64,000 bases of DNA, taken from Roseobacter sp. MED193 (lineage in GTDB: Bacteria > Pseudomonadota > Alphaproteobacteria > Rhodobacterales > Rhodobacteraceae). Of this stretch, positions 34,119-42,651 are shown piece after piece (within the stretch, counting starts at the first letter, position 1; every line of letters starts with the position of its first letter). The DNA lies in NCBI RefSeq assembly GCF_000152965.1, contig NZ_CH902583.1, forward strand, positions 3,291,694 to 3,355,693. Reading direction: 5' to 3'. A program made the translations under genes and the position numbers. The notes below the pieces were generated by a model. The model did no database searches, was not told where the DNA came from, and saw nothing but the letters and a program-made list of their open reading frames with translations.

Positions 34119-36161
34119 TCAGTGCCTCTGCTCAGGACGAAACTTCTCCGCCTGATCAACGATCTCACGCATTGTATCCAGCGCGGGCGCCAGCTCGCCG
34201 TTCATCTTGCGGACATGCTCGGCAAACGTGTCGAGCGACGTCCGGACATGAGAGGCAAACTGATTAAACGCCGCGCCGAGTTTGTCATCCATGTCGTCGA
34301 TCTGTTCACGCTGTCGCTCCATATGGTCTAGCCCCTCCCCCAACTTCGTGAGGGACGTTTCGATCAGTTTCTGCTCCGCACTCAGCGCGGCTTTTGCAGC
34401 GTCCAGAACTCGCGCCGCGTTCTCTGCGGTCTCCCTGGAAGACCTGGTAACGGTCTCTGCCGCGTTCGCCGTACTCTTCGCAAGCCCAGTGGTTGCGGTT
34501 TCGATCCGCTCCACACTGCTTCTGACCGGCCCGGCCGCCACTTGCAGGTCCCGCGAGGCGGTTGTGAGAGTTTCGGCCGCAGATCGGGTCGCGTCTCCGC
34601 CGGACTTGATGTGACCAGCCGCGGTTGCGATCTGAACAGACCCATCTTTCAGCCGGTCCGCCATCTCGTCGAGTTGCCCCACCACCAGGGTGATCGGCTC
34701 CAGAAGATCGGCCTGGATACTCTCTCGGAATTCGCCCGAGGCGGACAGGAGATCATGCCCGCTGCGCGTGACTAAATCCACCATGCCGCGACCCGCCTCG
34801 GAGATCGCCCCTTCGACCTCCACGCCAGCCGTTTCCATTCGGGAACGGACCGCGTCGGATCCGCTGGCGGCGGCGGCGTCGAGTTCCTCGCGGAACGTTC
34901 CGGCGGAGGCGCGCATATCCGCAGCCGCCTCTTTAAGCGCGTCCGCCCCCTCGGCGGTGTTTCGCCGGATTCCTTCCAGCGTCTCGTTCATGATCCCGAG
35001 GAGCTTCTCTGCGCCGGCATTCAGAGTTCCGTCCGTCGTTTGAGCAGCTGACGCAAGTCCGGCTGACAGGTCTTCTGCCGCTCTGGCGAGCTTAGCCACG
35101 GAGGTCTCCATCTCCTCTCCCATCTGTCCGGAGCTCCGGTCCATCCGGTCGGATAGGCTCGCAATCTTGTCCCCCGCGGCGGAAAGCTGCGCGCTGGCGT
35201 CGGAAAGCGCCCGCCCCACATCGTCCGAAAACCGGGATGAGAGATCGGTCACCATCTGTCCGACCCCGTCGGCGCCGGCCTTTCCGACCTTGTCCAGCAG
35301 CGGGGCCATGGCCGTGCTGATCGAGCTTGAAATGGATTCTGGGATCTCTTTCTTAAGTGAACTGCCGAGCTCGGCCACCAGTGTGGTACCGATCTCTAGG
35401 AAGCTGTCCTTCTGGCCGCGCGCGATCTCGAGTTGCTCCATCGCGACCCCTTCGAGGCTAATGAAGCTTAGTCGGCTTTCCAACTCTGCGCATAGCGTGT
35501 GAATTCGTCGCTCCACCCGCCCCGTGAGCGAACGCAGGACGATCGTGAAAATGATCGAGGCCAGCAGTCCGGTCAGAGACATGATGAACTTGGCGGAGGC
35601 TGCGCCGAGAAGGCCGTCGAGGGATGCGCGCATTTCTTCGGGAGAGGCGTCGCTTAGCCCAGTGATTTGTTGAAGTGCCGAGATGAGACCGAGAAAAGTG
35701 AGGAAGAGACCGACAGTCACGAAAAGGCCCGGCATGTAGCGGGAAAATCCCGGGCCGAAATGCAGATCCTCAAGGTTGAAGAAACTTGAGGGGCGCACGC
35801 TGTTTCGCAGGACTGGCTGACCAGCGCTCTTATCCTCGATCATGGTTTCACGAAACTCGTCCCAGGCAGCTGTGATATGGGTGTAGCCTTTCCGAGCCCG
35901 GACCTTTTTCACTTCCTGACTGATCTTGTTCACTTGAGTGGCGAAATCGAATTCGTCCTTAGCAGCCCGTACTTGACCTTCTAGCCAACGGAGGGACGTC
36001 AGTTTTCTGTGAGCACTGATCCCCACAACCAAAACGGATAACAGGAGCCAAATCAGGATCCCGATCGAAACCAAACCAGGCGCCTGTTCTTTGGTCAGGA
36101 ACGATGATCCCCAGAAAATGAACCGGGACATACTCGTTCCGATATCCGCAATAAACTCCAC
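34119..36161 (-). CDS. zorA: Zorya defence protein ZorA, MotA/ExbB-like motor with long cytoplasmic tail
   Basis: A 680-residue motor subunit with a GTG start preceded by GGAAGGAAG. Membrane helices are near 31-49 (VSIGILIWLLLSVLVVGIS), 145-165 (LFVTVGLFLTFLGLISALQQI) and 190-210 (AKFIMSLTGLLASIIFTIVL), the last two being the MotA/ExbB core. From about 225 to the end it is a long helical tail of polar heptads (Ala, Ser, Glu, Asp rich), as expected for the ZorA tail that signals to ZorC/ZorD in the cytoplasm. First gene of zorABCD. The start is 135 bases downstream of the HEPN gene stop, so an own promoter or readthrough are both possible. Confidence 0.92.
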   Translation of the reverse strand: MEFIADIGTSMSRFIFWGSSFLTKEQAPGLVSIGILIWLLLSVLVVGISAHRKLTSLRWLEGQVRAAKDEFDFATQVNKISQEVKKVRARKGYTHITAAWDEFRETMIEDKSAGQPVLRNSVRPSSFFNLEDLHFGPGFSRYMPGLFVTVGLFLTFLGLISALQQITGLSDASPEEMRASLDGLLGAASAKFIMSLTGLLASIIFTIVLRSLTGRVERRIHTLCAELESRLSFISLEGVAMEQLEIARGQKDSFLEIGTTLVAELGSSLKKEIPESISSSISTAMAPLLDKVGKAGADGVGQMVTDLSSRFSDDVGRALSDASAQLSAAGDKIASLSDRMDRSSGQMGEEMETSVAKLARAAEDLSAGLASAAQTTDGTLNAGAEKLLGIMNETLEGIRRNTAEGADALKEAAADMRASAGTFREELDAAAASGSDAVRSRMETAGVEVEGAISEAGRGMVDLVTRSGHDLLSASGEFRESIQADLLEPITLVVGQLDEMADRLKDGSVQIATAAGHIKSGGDATRSAAETLTTASRDLQVAAGPVRSSVERIETATTGLAKSTANAAETVTRSSRETAENAARVLDAAKAALSAEQKLIETSLTKLGEGLDHMERQREQIDDMDDKLGAAFNQFASHVRTSLDTFAEHVRKMNGELAPALDTMREIVDQAEKFRPEQRH

Positions 36162-36296
36162 TGCTGTCTTCCTTCCTGCTCATACGCCGCTTTGCCTAAG
36201 TCGATTTGTTACTATCCGCAGTTGTGTGGTGATTTAAATATCAACTGAATGGATTTTTTGGCGTTCCTAACCATAAGGTTAAAATTCCTATCGCAT

Positions 36297-36959
36297 CTAT
36301 TCCACAACCAGATAAAACGGCTGTCCCCAATCCTCGTTTGGATTGTCCATCATGATGTCGACAAAGACGGGCATGAGGAAAGCCAGGATGGCGGCACCAT
36401 CTCCGACCTGATCGCGATTCACGCCGCCGTTCCAAGTGGCGCCACCATGGATCAGTTGGTTCCTTAGGACATAGAGACGGTCGAATACCAGGCCCAGCAA
36501 TCGCACAGTGTCACGAGCTTGCACGGCTTGAGTGAACACGCGGGCCGAGGAAACGAACCGATCTTCCCAGTCTTCATTGTTTGGAATGCCGTTTTGATTG
36601 AGCCAGAACGGGTTGAACACATGTTTGTTTTGCATGAGCATTCGGATTGGTCCGCTGAAGGCGCTCCAAATCGCATCGTATATGCGGTTCTCTTGGTCCA
36701 GACTTACAAGCCTCTGGAAGAACTCATTAAATGTTGTGCGTTCGCCGGTTGGTATTTCTTGAAAATCCGCTTCCTTTGCATAAGCCGCATTAAAAGCGAT
36801 CCATAGAAACAGAAACTGGCCATCAGGATCTTCGCACATCTCGGAGCGTTCAATCCAACTGATTGCACGGTGCACTCTCAATCCCATCGTAGAAGGAAAG
36901 TTATCCCTAATGGAGCGCTGTTTGGCTTTGAGATCTGCATGGGGAATACTGCCTTGCAT
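36297..36959 (-). CDS. HEPN-domain protein
   Basis: A 220-residue protein of the HEPN superfamily. The C-terminal RNQLIHGGATWN segment near 176-187 carries the Rx4H motif (Arg176 to His181) found in HEPN ribonucleases, and the LFLWIAFNAAYA segment near 50-61 is typical of one HEPN subgroup. Many HEPN proteins cut RNA in toxin-antitoxin or phage-defence systems; others only bind. Located between a WYL regulator and zorA on the same strand, 26 bases after the regulator. Whether it belongs to the Zorya system, or forms a separate pair with the regulator, cannot be told. Confidence 0.75.
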   Translation of the reverse strand: MQGSIPHADLKAKQRSIRDNFPSTMGLRVHRAISWIERSEMCEDPDGQFLFLWIAFNAAYAKEADFQEIPTGERTTFNEFFQRLVSLDQENRIYDAIWSAFSGPIRMLMQNKHVFNPFWLNQNGIPNNEDWEDRFVSSARVFTQAVQARDTVRLLGLVFDRLYVLRNQLIHGGATWNGGVNRDQVGDGAAILAFLMPVFVDIMMDNPNEDWGQPFYLVVE

Positions 36960-36985
36960 ATTGCGGCTCCAATTGGGTGAGTGCT

Positions 36986-37969
36986 TCAGGGTAGGGACGG
37001 GAAATCGGCGCGTTGATAGCCTTGGACGAAGTCGCGCAATTCCGGTGGGTCAATGACCTCGACGGCATCGCCCCACTCGTACAGGAACCATGACATTTCG
37101 AGCCACCCGGCGGCAGTAAAGCGGACAACCAGGCTTCCATCTGCCTGGTACTGCAAAGTCTGCTTTGGATGAAACCGAAACTCCGAGGCACGCTCGGCAG
37201 CTTCCGGCTTGAACCGCCATACCACCTCTTTGAGTTGATCAGGGTCATGATAGGCGCCGAATGCCTGGGCGGCGTAATTCTCGATAGAAAACCCATTTTC
37301 GGGGATGAACCATTCATCCAGGCATTTTGCCGATTGAATGCGATCCATTCTAAAATTCAGCAACTCGGCACCACGATCTGGTTGCTTGGCAATGAGATAG
37401 CTGCGTGGTCCCAGAAGCAGACCGTAAGGCTCGATGGTTCGGGCTTGATCCGAGCGGCCGCTATAGATGATTTCCAGACGAAACGGCCCTCTGAGCCCCT
37501 CCGTTACAGCGTCAGCAATCTTTTGATTCAGCGGCACACGCGGCCCCGGGCGAGTCACTTGGCCCAAGGCTTCCAGGACGGCTTCCGCGTCTGTCTCCGC
37601 GCGCTTTGCGTCGCGTGCGGAAAGGCGCAGCATCAAGCCATTTCTGGTGTCCTCCAGAGCCTGTGCATGGCGCAGCCGGCCTTCTTCCTTGGCGCGGCGA
37701 CTGGCGATCTCCAAGGCCTCAACCGCGGTTTCCTGATGGGGCTGAAGCTGGGCAATGGTTGGATCGTCGACCTTCCAATAGGAACGTCGATCTGAACCGG
37801 TCTGTTTGGTCACATTTGCAAATGTCAGCTCAAGTGCATCGGTCATGCGTTGTGCGGTTCTGTGGGATACAGAAAACTCTGCCCTAATATCCTCAAGGCT
37901 CACGCCGAAGTGGCGTGTGGAGGCCATCAAGGCGAGGCGCAACAGATCTTGGGCTTTTGCAAAGGACAT
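36986..37969 (-). CDS. WYL-domain transcriptional regulator
   Basis: A 327-residue regulator. Residues about 1-70 form a helix-turn-helix (AKAQDLLRLALMASTRHFGVSLEDI and VSHRTAQRMTDALE). The middle and C-terminus hold a WYL-type ligand-binding domain (TIEPYGLLLGPRSYLIAKQ near 180-200) and a WCX-like extension. WYL regulators often control defence loci and may sense nucleic acid fragments or small nucleotides. As first gene of the WYL-HEPN-zorABCD stretch it probably represses or tunes the genes downstream of it. The ATG at 37969 is the only good start. Confidence 0.85.
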   Translation of the reverse strand: MSFAKAQDLLRLALMASTRHFGVSLEDIRAEFSVSHRTAQRMTDALELTFANVTKQTGSDRRSYWKVDDPTIAQLQPHQETAVEALEIASRRAKEEGRLRHAQALEDTRNGLMLRLSARDAKRAETDAEAVLEALGQVTRPGPRVPLNQKIADAVTEGLRGPFRLEIIYSGRSDQARTIEPYGLLLGPRSYLIAKQPDRGAELLNFRMDRIQSAKCLDEWFIPENGFSIENYAAQAFGAYHDPDQLKEVVWRFKPEAAERASEFRFHPKQTLQYQADGSLVVRFTAAGWLEMSWFLYEWGDAVEVIDPPELRDFVQGYQRADFPSLP

Positions 37970-38033
37970 GTAATTACCGTGACAGAAATTGACACCCGCA
38001 GGATTGCCGCGGGTGCCATGTTTGTCCAGAGCT

Positions 38034-38198
38034 TTAACGCTCCGCTGATTCCTTGAGGAAAAACGAGATCAGAACGCCGAGCGGTCCAAGTAAGAACCCA
38101 AGGGCTGCTGCAAGGCCTGCCTTGGATGGAGCACGGTCGCGTGCGACCATGTAGCTAAGGCCCGCGCAAACGATCCAGAGTAGTATCATGACTTCCAT
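38034..38198 (-). CDS. Small membrane protein
   Basis: A 54-residue protein from an ATG at 38198 with an AGGAGAA site six bases upstream. Two hydrophobic segments (MILLWIVCAGLSYMVA and AALGFLLGPLGVLISFFL) flank a basic loop (RDRAPSKAG). The layout resembles short proteins of the bacteriocin-like or membrane-modulating kind, but no family is recognised. It lies on the same strand as the secreted-protein gene at 38239, separated by 40 bases. Confidence 0.7.
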   Translation of the reverse strand: MEVMILLWIVCAGLSYMVARDRAPSKAGLAAALGFLLGPLGVLISFFLKESAER

Positions 38199-38238
38199 AG
38201 TATTCTCCTATTTGAGAGTTTGTTGTGTGAATGTGATG

Positions 38239-38742
38239 TCAGCCGTTTGAACGGCCTAAACGGAGGGCAGGGGCATGACATGTCAGTCGTGAACCTCCAT
38301 CCGATGACGTTGTGATCTGTGCCGCAGCAATGCCTTTTGGCTGCGCCCAAGCGGCCACTTGGGCTTGGGCCTGGTACAGCTCCAAACTCAACTGCGTCCG
38401 GTTTTGTGAAAGATTTGCGGGCCAAAGTATTTTGGGCCCATCGCTGCGGCCATTGTCGGACGTCCAGCTAGCGCAAATCCGTTGGACCTGCAGACCATCG
38501 ATCGACCAAGGCATCTGTGCCTCAAAGCATTGTAACGGGGCAGGTGGCAATTCGGACGGGAGATGAATGACGCTATTTGCCGCCAATGCCAGCACCGCCG
38601 CAAACGCATCAGGCGCGTTTTGGCATTTAAGCTCGTTGATCACATAGGCGTCCACGGTCGGTTGCGGCGCGGGCAATACCGCTATCTCCTCGGCCATGGC
38701 CGATGTTGCAATGAATGCCAAAGCAAGGACGGAAAGCTTCAT
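38239..38742 (-). CDS. Secreted protein, paralogue of the gene at 42652
   Basis: A 167-residue protein starting at ATG 38742 after a GGAGGATCC ribosome site. It has a clear signal peptide (MKLSVLALAFIATSAMA) and a mature part with four cysteines. The segment PQPTVDAYVINELKCQNAPD and the QCFEAQMPWSIDGLQVQRIC segment align with the protein at 42652-43155, which has the same length and Cys spacing. Function unknown; likely periplasmic or exported. Confidence 0.75.
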   Translation of the reverse strand: MKLSVLALAFIATSAMAEEIAVLPAPQPTVDAYVINELKCQNAPDAFAAVLALAANSVIHLPSELPPAPLQCFEAQMPWSIDGLQVQRICASWTSDNGRSDGPKILWPANLSQNRTQLSLELYQAQAQVAAWAQPKGIAAAQITTSSDGGSRLTCHAPALRLGRSNG

Positions 38743-38780
38743 GGTGGATCCTCCGTAGTCGGGTTTTTTAGGCTCGCGCT

Positions 38781-39473
38781 TCATGAGTTCGACTTTGTCC
38801 AGCCGGCACGACGCGCCTCGGCTTCGGTGCAAAACCAGCGTTCCCCTTGGGCCTCATTGATGCGGGTCTTGGCGTACCAACGCATGCCTGGCAGGTGATA
38901 GATGCGTTTGCCCTTCGAGCTGATATTGCCCTTGATGCGGCAATCGCCTGAGGGTTCAGAACGGTTACTTGCATCCAGTCGCTCGCCGTGCCGCCATGCA
39001 CTTGGCGACACAAAGTCTCCGCTCCAAATGCCAATGCCGGCTTGTTTCGCGGCGATCTCATCTGCGGCGTAGTCGTGCGAATATTTGAGATATGCGACGG
39101 CCCAGCCCGAGCGCACCATCCACTGGTTCAGATCTTGGGAATCCAATGCGCAGATAGCTATAATGCGCCCGTAGCGATCCTTATCAGTCTGTCGACAGGT
39201 CACATGCGCCCGCCCGATCTGGTCGGCCAGTGCCAGTGCGGCTTGCTGACCGCAGCGCCATGTGCCCCGCTCGGGATGTTTGCAGGATTGTCCGCTTTCG
39301 GGAGCATCAATTCCGTGCAGCCGAAACCTCTGCTTTCCCATACCCAGCGTATCGCCATCGATCACGCTGACCTGTCCGGTCCAGGCGTTTTCCGATTGGG
39401 CCGCGATCGCGGGGATGGAAGCAGCCAGAAGGACCGCCACGACGAGGAGGTGTTTTACGCGCGCAACAAACAT
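38781..39473 (-). CDS. Secreted thermonuclease-like protein (SNase domain) with C-terminal sunset-type domain
   Basis: A 230-residue exported nuclease. I start at ATG 39473 (MFVARVKHLLVVAVLLAA), which gives a signal peptide ending AIAAQS. The SNase domain spans about 30-150: VSVIDGDTLGMGKQRFRLHGIDAPE with the Asp and Arg of the catalytic site, and DKDRYGRIIAIC. The C-terminus (about 175-230) has CRIKGNISSKGKRIYHLPGMRW, typical of a domain found after SNase in many proteobacteria. It would degrade extracellular or periplasmic nucleic acid. It runs with its neighbours on the minus strand. Confidence 0.85.
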   Translation of the reverse strand: MFVARVKHLLVVAVLLAASIPAIAAQSENAWTGQVSVIDGDTLGMGKQRFRLHGIDAPESGQSCKHPERGTWRCGQQAALALADQIGRAHVTCRQTDKDRYGRIIAICALDSQDLNQWMVRSGWAVAYLKYSHDYAADEIAAKQAGIGIWSGDFVSPSAWRHGERLDASNRSEPSGDCRIKGNISSKGKRIYHLPGMRWYAKTRINEAQGERWFCTEAEARRAGWTKSNS

Positions 39474-39545
39474 AGCGTCAGATCTCCAGAGCAAGGGAAG
39501 GGTGGGGCGGTGGAGTGGTCACCGCCCCGTTATCCGGCAGCCCAC

Positions 39546-40652
39546 TCACTCACCAGCTGCCAGATAAGGTCGTTGCGCGATGTGATCTTCATCAGAACGG
39601 ATCTTCGCTACGCGCTCAGCCTCAGGTGTTCGTTCCTTGGTAGACTGGCTTGGCAAGTCGCGCAGTAGCGGTTCGCGCGCAGTGAGCATCACCAGGAGCA
39701 TGAACACGAAGGGGAGGGCATCGATGGCGGCTGCCGCGATCCAGGCTTGCAGGGCGGCGCCGAACATCTGTGCACGCGTTGCCTCGCCGACGGAGAAGGG
39801 CACGAAGACAGGCGCCTCTACGAAAACGCGTTCGCCGGCGATGTCCTTGGCCTTGCTTTGCAGGCTGGATGTTTCTGGCGTCAGTTCGGATGACAGGTTG
39901 GTCACTGTGACCATGCCGGTGGCCGCTACCAGAGGCATGTGATCAACCGCGTTCAGCTGATCGATCACGGCCGAGAGGTTCTGGGCAGCGCGACCAAAAG
40001 CCAGTTGATCGGATGAGGACGCGGCCGTGCGCAGATCGCTCACATACTCCAGCCCTTGCAGGCGCAGGGTTTCTACCTCTGCGGAAAGGGCTTGCAACTG
40101 TTGGCTTGTTGTCTGGAAACTTTGCGCCGCACCTTTATAGGTTTCGCATCGCTGGCCACAGCCTGTACCGGTACCATTCAGGCCACTGGCTTCCAGGTTG
40201 GCCTTGCCTTCCATGGTCGCACCGGCTGCCGAGGTGATGTCGACAAGAGGTTGAAAGCTCTTGGCTGCAAGGGCTGATTGGGACAAGGCTTTGGAATAGG
40301 CATCCACACGATCCGTCAGCTCCGCGGAAACCGACGCCTTGCCGGCCATGGCGGCCGCGATGTTTGAGGCAGATGACATAAGGGCAAAACCCACACCCAA
40401 GGCCCCAATAATCACGATGACGCTGACGCCCAAAGAGCTACGAACGCGCTCTGCTGCTTCGATCAGGACATGCCAGAGCACGCCCAGAGCAAATGCGATG
40501 ACCACACCTGTCAGAACGGGAATGAACCATCCGGCGGCGGGGTCTGAGGCGTGCAGACCAATTGTTGTACTGACGGCTGCCAGAATTGCGCAGCCAATCG
40601 CGGCAAACCGTAAAAAGCGCGCTGCACGCGCATGGATTGTCAGATCGTTCAT
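39546..40652 (-). CDS. Multi-helix membrane protein of unknown function
   Basis: A 368-residue protein from ATG 40652 (MNDLTIHARAARFLRFA). Three N-terminal hydrophobic segments (AAIGCAILAAVSTTIGLHA, WFIPVLTGVVIAFALGVLW, VSVIVIIGALGVGFALMSS), then a soluble helical domain of about 190 residues (ASVSAELTDRVDAYSKALSQ), then another pair of hydrophobic segments near the C-terminus (AALQAWIAAAAIDALPFVFM). The tail is charged. Such a layout could be a membrane sensor or an assembly factor, but I recognise no family. Confidence 0.7.
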   Translation of the reverse strand: MNDLTIHARAARFLRFAAIGCAILAAVSTTIGLHASDPAAGWFIPVLTGVVIAFALGVLWHVLIEAAERVRSSLGVSVIVIIGALGVGFALMSSASNIAAAMAGKASVSAELTDRVDAYSKALSQSALAAKSFQPLVDITSAAGATMEGKANLEASGLNGTGTGCGQRCETYKGAAQSFQTTSQQLQALSAEVETLRLQGLEYVSDLRTAASSSDQLAFGRAAQNLSAVIDQLNAVDHMPLVAATGMVTVTNLSSELTPETSSLQSKAKDIAGERVFVEAPVFVPFSVGEATRAQMFGAALQAWIAAAAIDALPFVFMLLVMLTAREPLLRDLPSQSTKERTPEAERVAKIRSDEDHIAQRPYLAAGE

Positions 40653-40836
40653 TTTCAAAACCTTTCTTCCTCAGGGCAGCAGGCCGGGTGATGTGTGCAG
40701 ACACAGTCCCGCCGTCTTTACGAGTTGTTAATTGGGCATCTGGGGTGTCAAAAAGAGTCGCGAACGAAATAAGAACGAAGTTAAGGTGTTGAAATTAAAC
40801 AATTCCATTTTGATCTGGGCTGTGGAAACCGTCGAA

Positions 40837-40873
40837 ATTTGTCGGTAACACTCTTTTGGGGGCACGTTCTGGA
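40837..40873 (+). repeat. Upstream box, copy 1 (TAACACTCTTT...GGCAC-TTCTGGA)
   Basis: A 37-base stretch containing GTAACACTCTTTT and CACGTTCTGGA, in the gap between a divergent pair (40652 minus and 40921 plus). A very similar 38-base stretch lies at 42538-42575. Could be a promoter or operator shared by two transcripts, or a trace of a local duplication. Confidence 0.5.
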
Positions 40874-40920
40874 TTGCGGTTAAAGCTCAACAGTGCTCTA
40901 TCAGCCAGCAGGAGAAGGCG

Positions 40921-41319
40921 ATGAATAATTTTAGACTTTCGTTAGAGTATCTTCGGGAGGCAAATAGGACCTCTCGTGACAATAAATTGGTTTTGTCCGA
41001 TCTGTTTACACCGTTTCCTGAAAAGTTTGGGCTGCGCGGAGATCCCTATTTGTGGGGCATGATGGCCGCTCGTTTGAACTACTCTTGGCTGAACGAAGAC
41101 GAGGATGAACCCCTTTCCTTGGAGGGGGAAATCAAGCGAGCATTTCGTGAATTGACAGGCCAGAACTGGGATGACGCACCAGACGAATTTCAAGTGGAGG
41201 CGTTGAACCATGGCGGTATGTCGGGCGGTTGGATCAGCATGGATTGGTGGCGTCGTACAGGTTTGCCGCTATTAAGGGACAGGTTTGACGCCGCGGATGT
41301 ACACTTGCGCAATGCGTAA
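40921..41319 (+). CDS. Hypothetical protein
   Basis: A 132-residue protein starting MNNFRLSLEYLREANRTSRD after a GGAGAAGGCG ribosome site. It is Asp/Glu- and Trp-rich in the second half (SWLNEDEDEPLSLEGEIKR, GQNWDDAPDEFQVEAL, GGWISMDWWRRTGLPLL). It reads like a small cytoplasmic protein such as an immunity or antitoxin-like protein, but there is no recognisable motif to prove this. The local base composition is more AT-rich than the phage genes. It is the first of four short same-strand genes. Confidence 0.6.
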   Translation: MNNFRLSLEYLREANRTSRDNKLVLSDLFTPFPEKFGLRGDPYLWGMMAARLNYSWLNEDEDEPLSLEGEIKRAFRELTGQNWDDAPDEFQVEALNHGGMSGGWISMDWWRRTGLPLLRDRFDAADVHLRNA

Positions 41320-41358
41320 TTGACGGCTTCCGATATAGATTTCTTCAGTGGGGAACAA

Positions 41359-41616
41359 ATGAACAAAGGGTACTTTTCTGGTCGTAAGGCGCCAGCGCTT
41401 AGTGAGAGCGAAATCACCGCACGAGGCAATTTTCTCATGCAGGCGGCACAAGAGTTGGCTGAGTTTTGTGTAAAGCGAAAATTCAATGACTATGGCGTCT
41501 ACAAAGAATCTGACAATGATGGGGCAACCATTTGCTTCTGTGCGTATGACAATGAAATTCATTGGAAATACGATAGTTGGGCAGCTGCAGCCGCCGATGG
41601 ATGGCAAATTGACTAA
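41359..41616 (+). CDS. Hypothetical protein
   Basis: An 85-residue frame; ATG at 41359 chosen (MNKGYFSGRKAPALSESEIT) rather than a TTG at 41320. Contains a helix (AQELAEFCVKRKFNDYGVYK) and a C-terminal aromatic segment (CFCAYDNEIHWKYDSW). No family recognised. It follows the preceding gene by 39 bases. Confidence 0.5.
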   Translation: MNKGYFSGRKAPALSESEITARGNFLMQAAQELAEFCVKRKFNDYGVYKESDNDGATICFCAYDNEIHWKYDSWAAAAADGWQID

Positions 41617-41637
41617 ACTTATGAAGTGGATGAAAAA

Positions 41638-42201
41638 ATGGCAAATACGACCATCGCTAGACAAGTCGAAAATGTACTTGGGATGATCCGCTCTGGCGAT
41701 TTGGCGGCACCTCAGCTCGTCAATCTTTTTGAAAACGTGAATTCCCACAAGGAGGTGTCCGACCAGCAACGGGAGGAGGTCGTCGAGGCAATCCAGGATC
41801 AGCTATGGGCCACCAGCAAGAGTAGCGCCAAAAAAATCTTCGGACCGAGAAACCGCGATACACAGGAAAAACTTCAAAAATTTCTGGATGAGCTTAAGGC
41901 GCGCCATGACCTTTCTCAAAACCAGCATAAAACAAAGGTCAAAGTTGGTGGAAACGTCCTGAAAGGAGAGGCTCTGATTTATGATTATATTTCGTATCGC
42001 AACAGCGAAACGAAAATGATTGCTCATATGGCTTTTCGCAGGATTGCAGAAGAAGACACGCTCGAAATAGCGGTCAAGAAAGTGCACGTTCAAGATCAGC
42101 ATGGGGCTGGAGAGCAAGAAACCCTATTTCAAGAACACGAGTTCAACGAGGCTTGTGAAGCCTTCGAAAAACACCTGACCGAAGTAGTGCAAGGGATCTA
42201 A
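41638..42201 (+). CDS. Hypothetical protein
   Basis: A 187-residue protein. I choose ATG 41638 (MANTTIARQVENVLGMIRSG); a GTG at 41626 is possible. Largely helical and charged, with a mid-protein YDYISYRNSETKMIAHMAFRR segment and an acidic C-terminus. The surroundings are other unknown genes; the AT-rich composition suggests acquired DNA. Function unknown. Confidence 0.6.
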   Translation: MANTTIARQVENVLGMIRSGDLAAPQLVNLFENVNSHKEVSDQQREEVVEAIQDQLWATSKSSAKKIFGPRNRDTQEKLQKFLDELKARHDLSQNQHKTKVKVGGNVLKGEALIYDYISYRNSETKMIAHMAFRRIAEEDTLEIAVKKVHVQDQHGAGEQETLFQEHEFNEACEAFEKHLTEVVQGI

Positions 42202-42286
42202 CTGTTCAGATAGGAGTTTCGGTTGCTTCCTCGATTTGCTTGGCGAAGCCCCAGGTGCAAAATTGAAATTTTCAAGGATACAAAAA

Positions 42287-42496
42287 ATGAGTTTGCAAAG
42301 GCAGGATTTTGAACTTCCAGACAAAGTCATGGACAATTTGAATCGAGCTATTCAGGAAATCTCGAAGGACTATCGTAGAAACGCACCGCAGGAAGATCCT
42401 CTTGACGGCCTTTCAGTTGTATTCAGCTTTGTTCCGGGGCTGGAGCGTCAGATCGAGGTTCATTTGGGCGGGCGATGCGTTGATGTCGACTGTTAG
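42287..42496 (+). CDS. Hypothetical protein
   Basis: A 69-residue protein from ATG 42287 (MSLQRQDFELPDKVMDNLNR) after an AAGGA site. It has one amphipathic helix and a short beta end (EVHLGGRCVDVDC). No family recognised. It closes the run of four small genes. Confidence 0.5.
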   Translation: MSLQRQDFELPDKVMDNLNRAIQEISKDYRRNAPQEDPLDGLSVVFSFVPGLERQIEVHLGGRCVDVDC

Positions 42497-42537
42497 GTAG
42501 TTGAACGCAAGCATTGTTTTAGTCAATGCGGTTCCAG

Positions 42538-42575
42538 ATTTGACCGTAACACTCTTTGTGTTGGCACATTCTGGA
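42538..42575 (+). repeat. Upstream box, copy 2
   Basis: Second copy of the box at 40837-40873, with CGTAACACTCTTTGTGTTGG and CACATTCTGGA. The inner AACAC-TCTTT-GTGTT can form a short hairpin that is absent in copy 1. It lies 76 bases upstream of the secreted-protein gene at 42652. Confidence 0.5.
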
Positions 42576-42651
42576 CGGCTGAAGTTCCGCTCTCGGCAAG
42601 AGAATCGTGGCTGGCGCAGTTGGGCATCATGCAATGTCAGGAGGGACACCG

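Noticed and set aside
40855-40880. Possible sigma-54 promoter (GGCAC...TTGC)
   Set aside because: Spacing between the GG and GC elements is 13 rather than 10 bases, so it does not fit the consensus.
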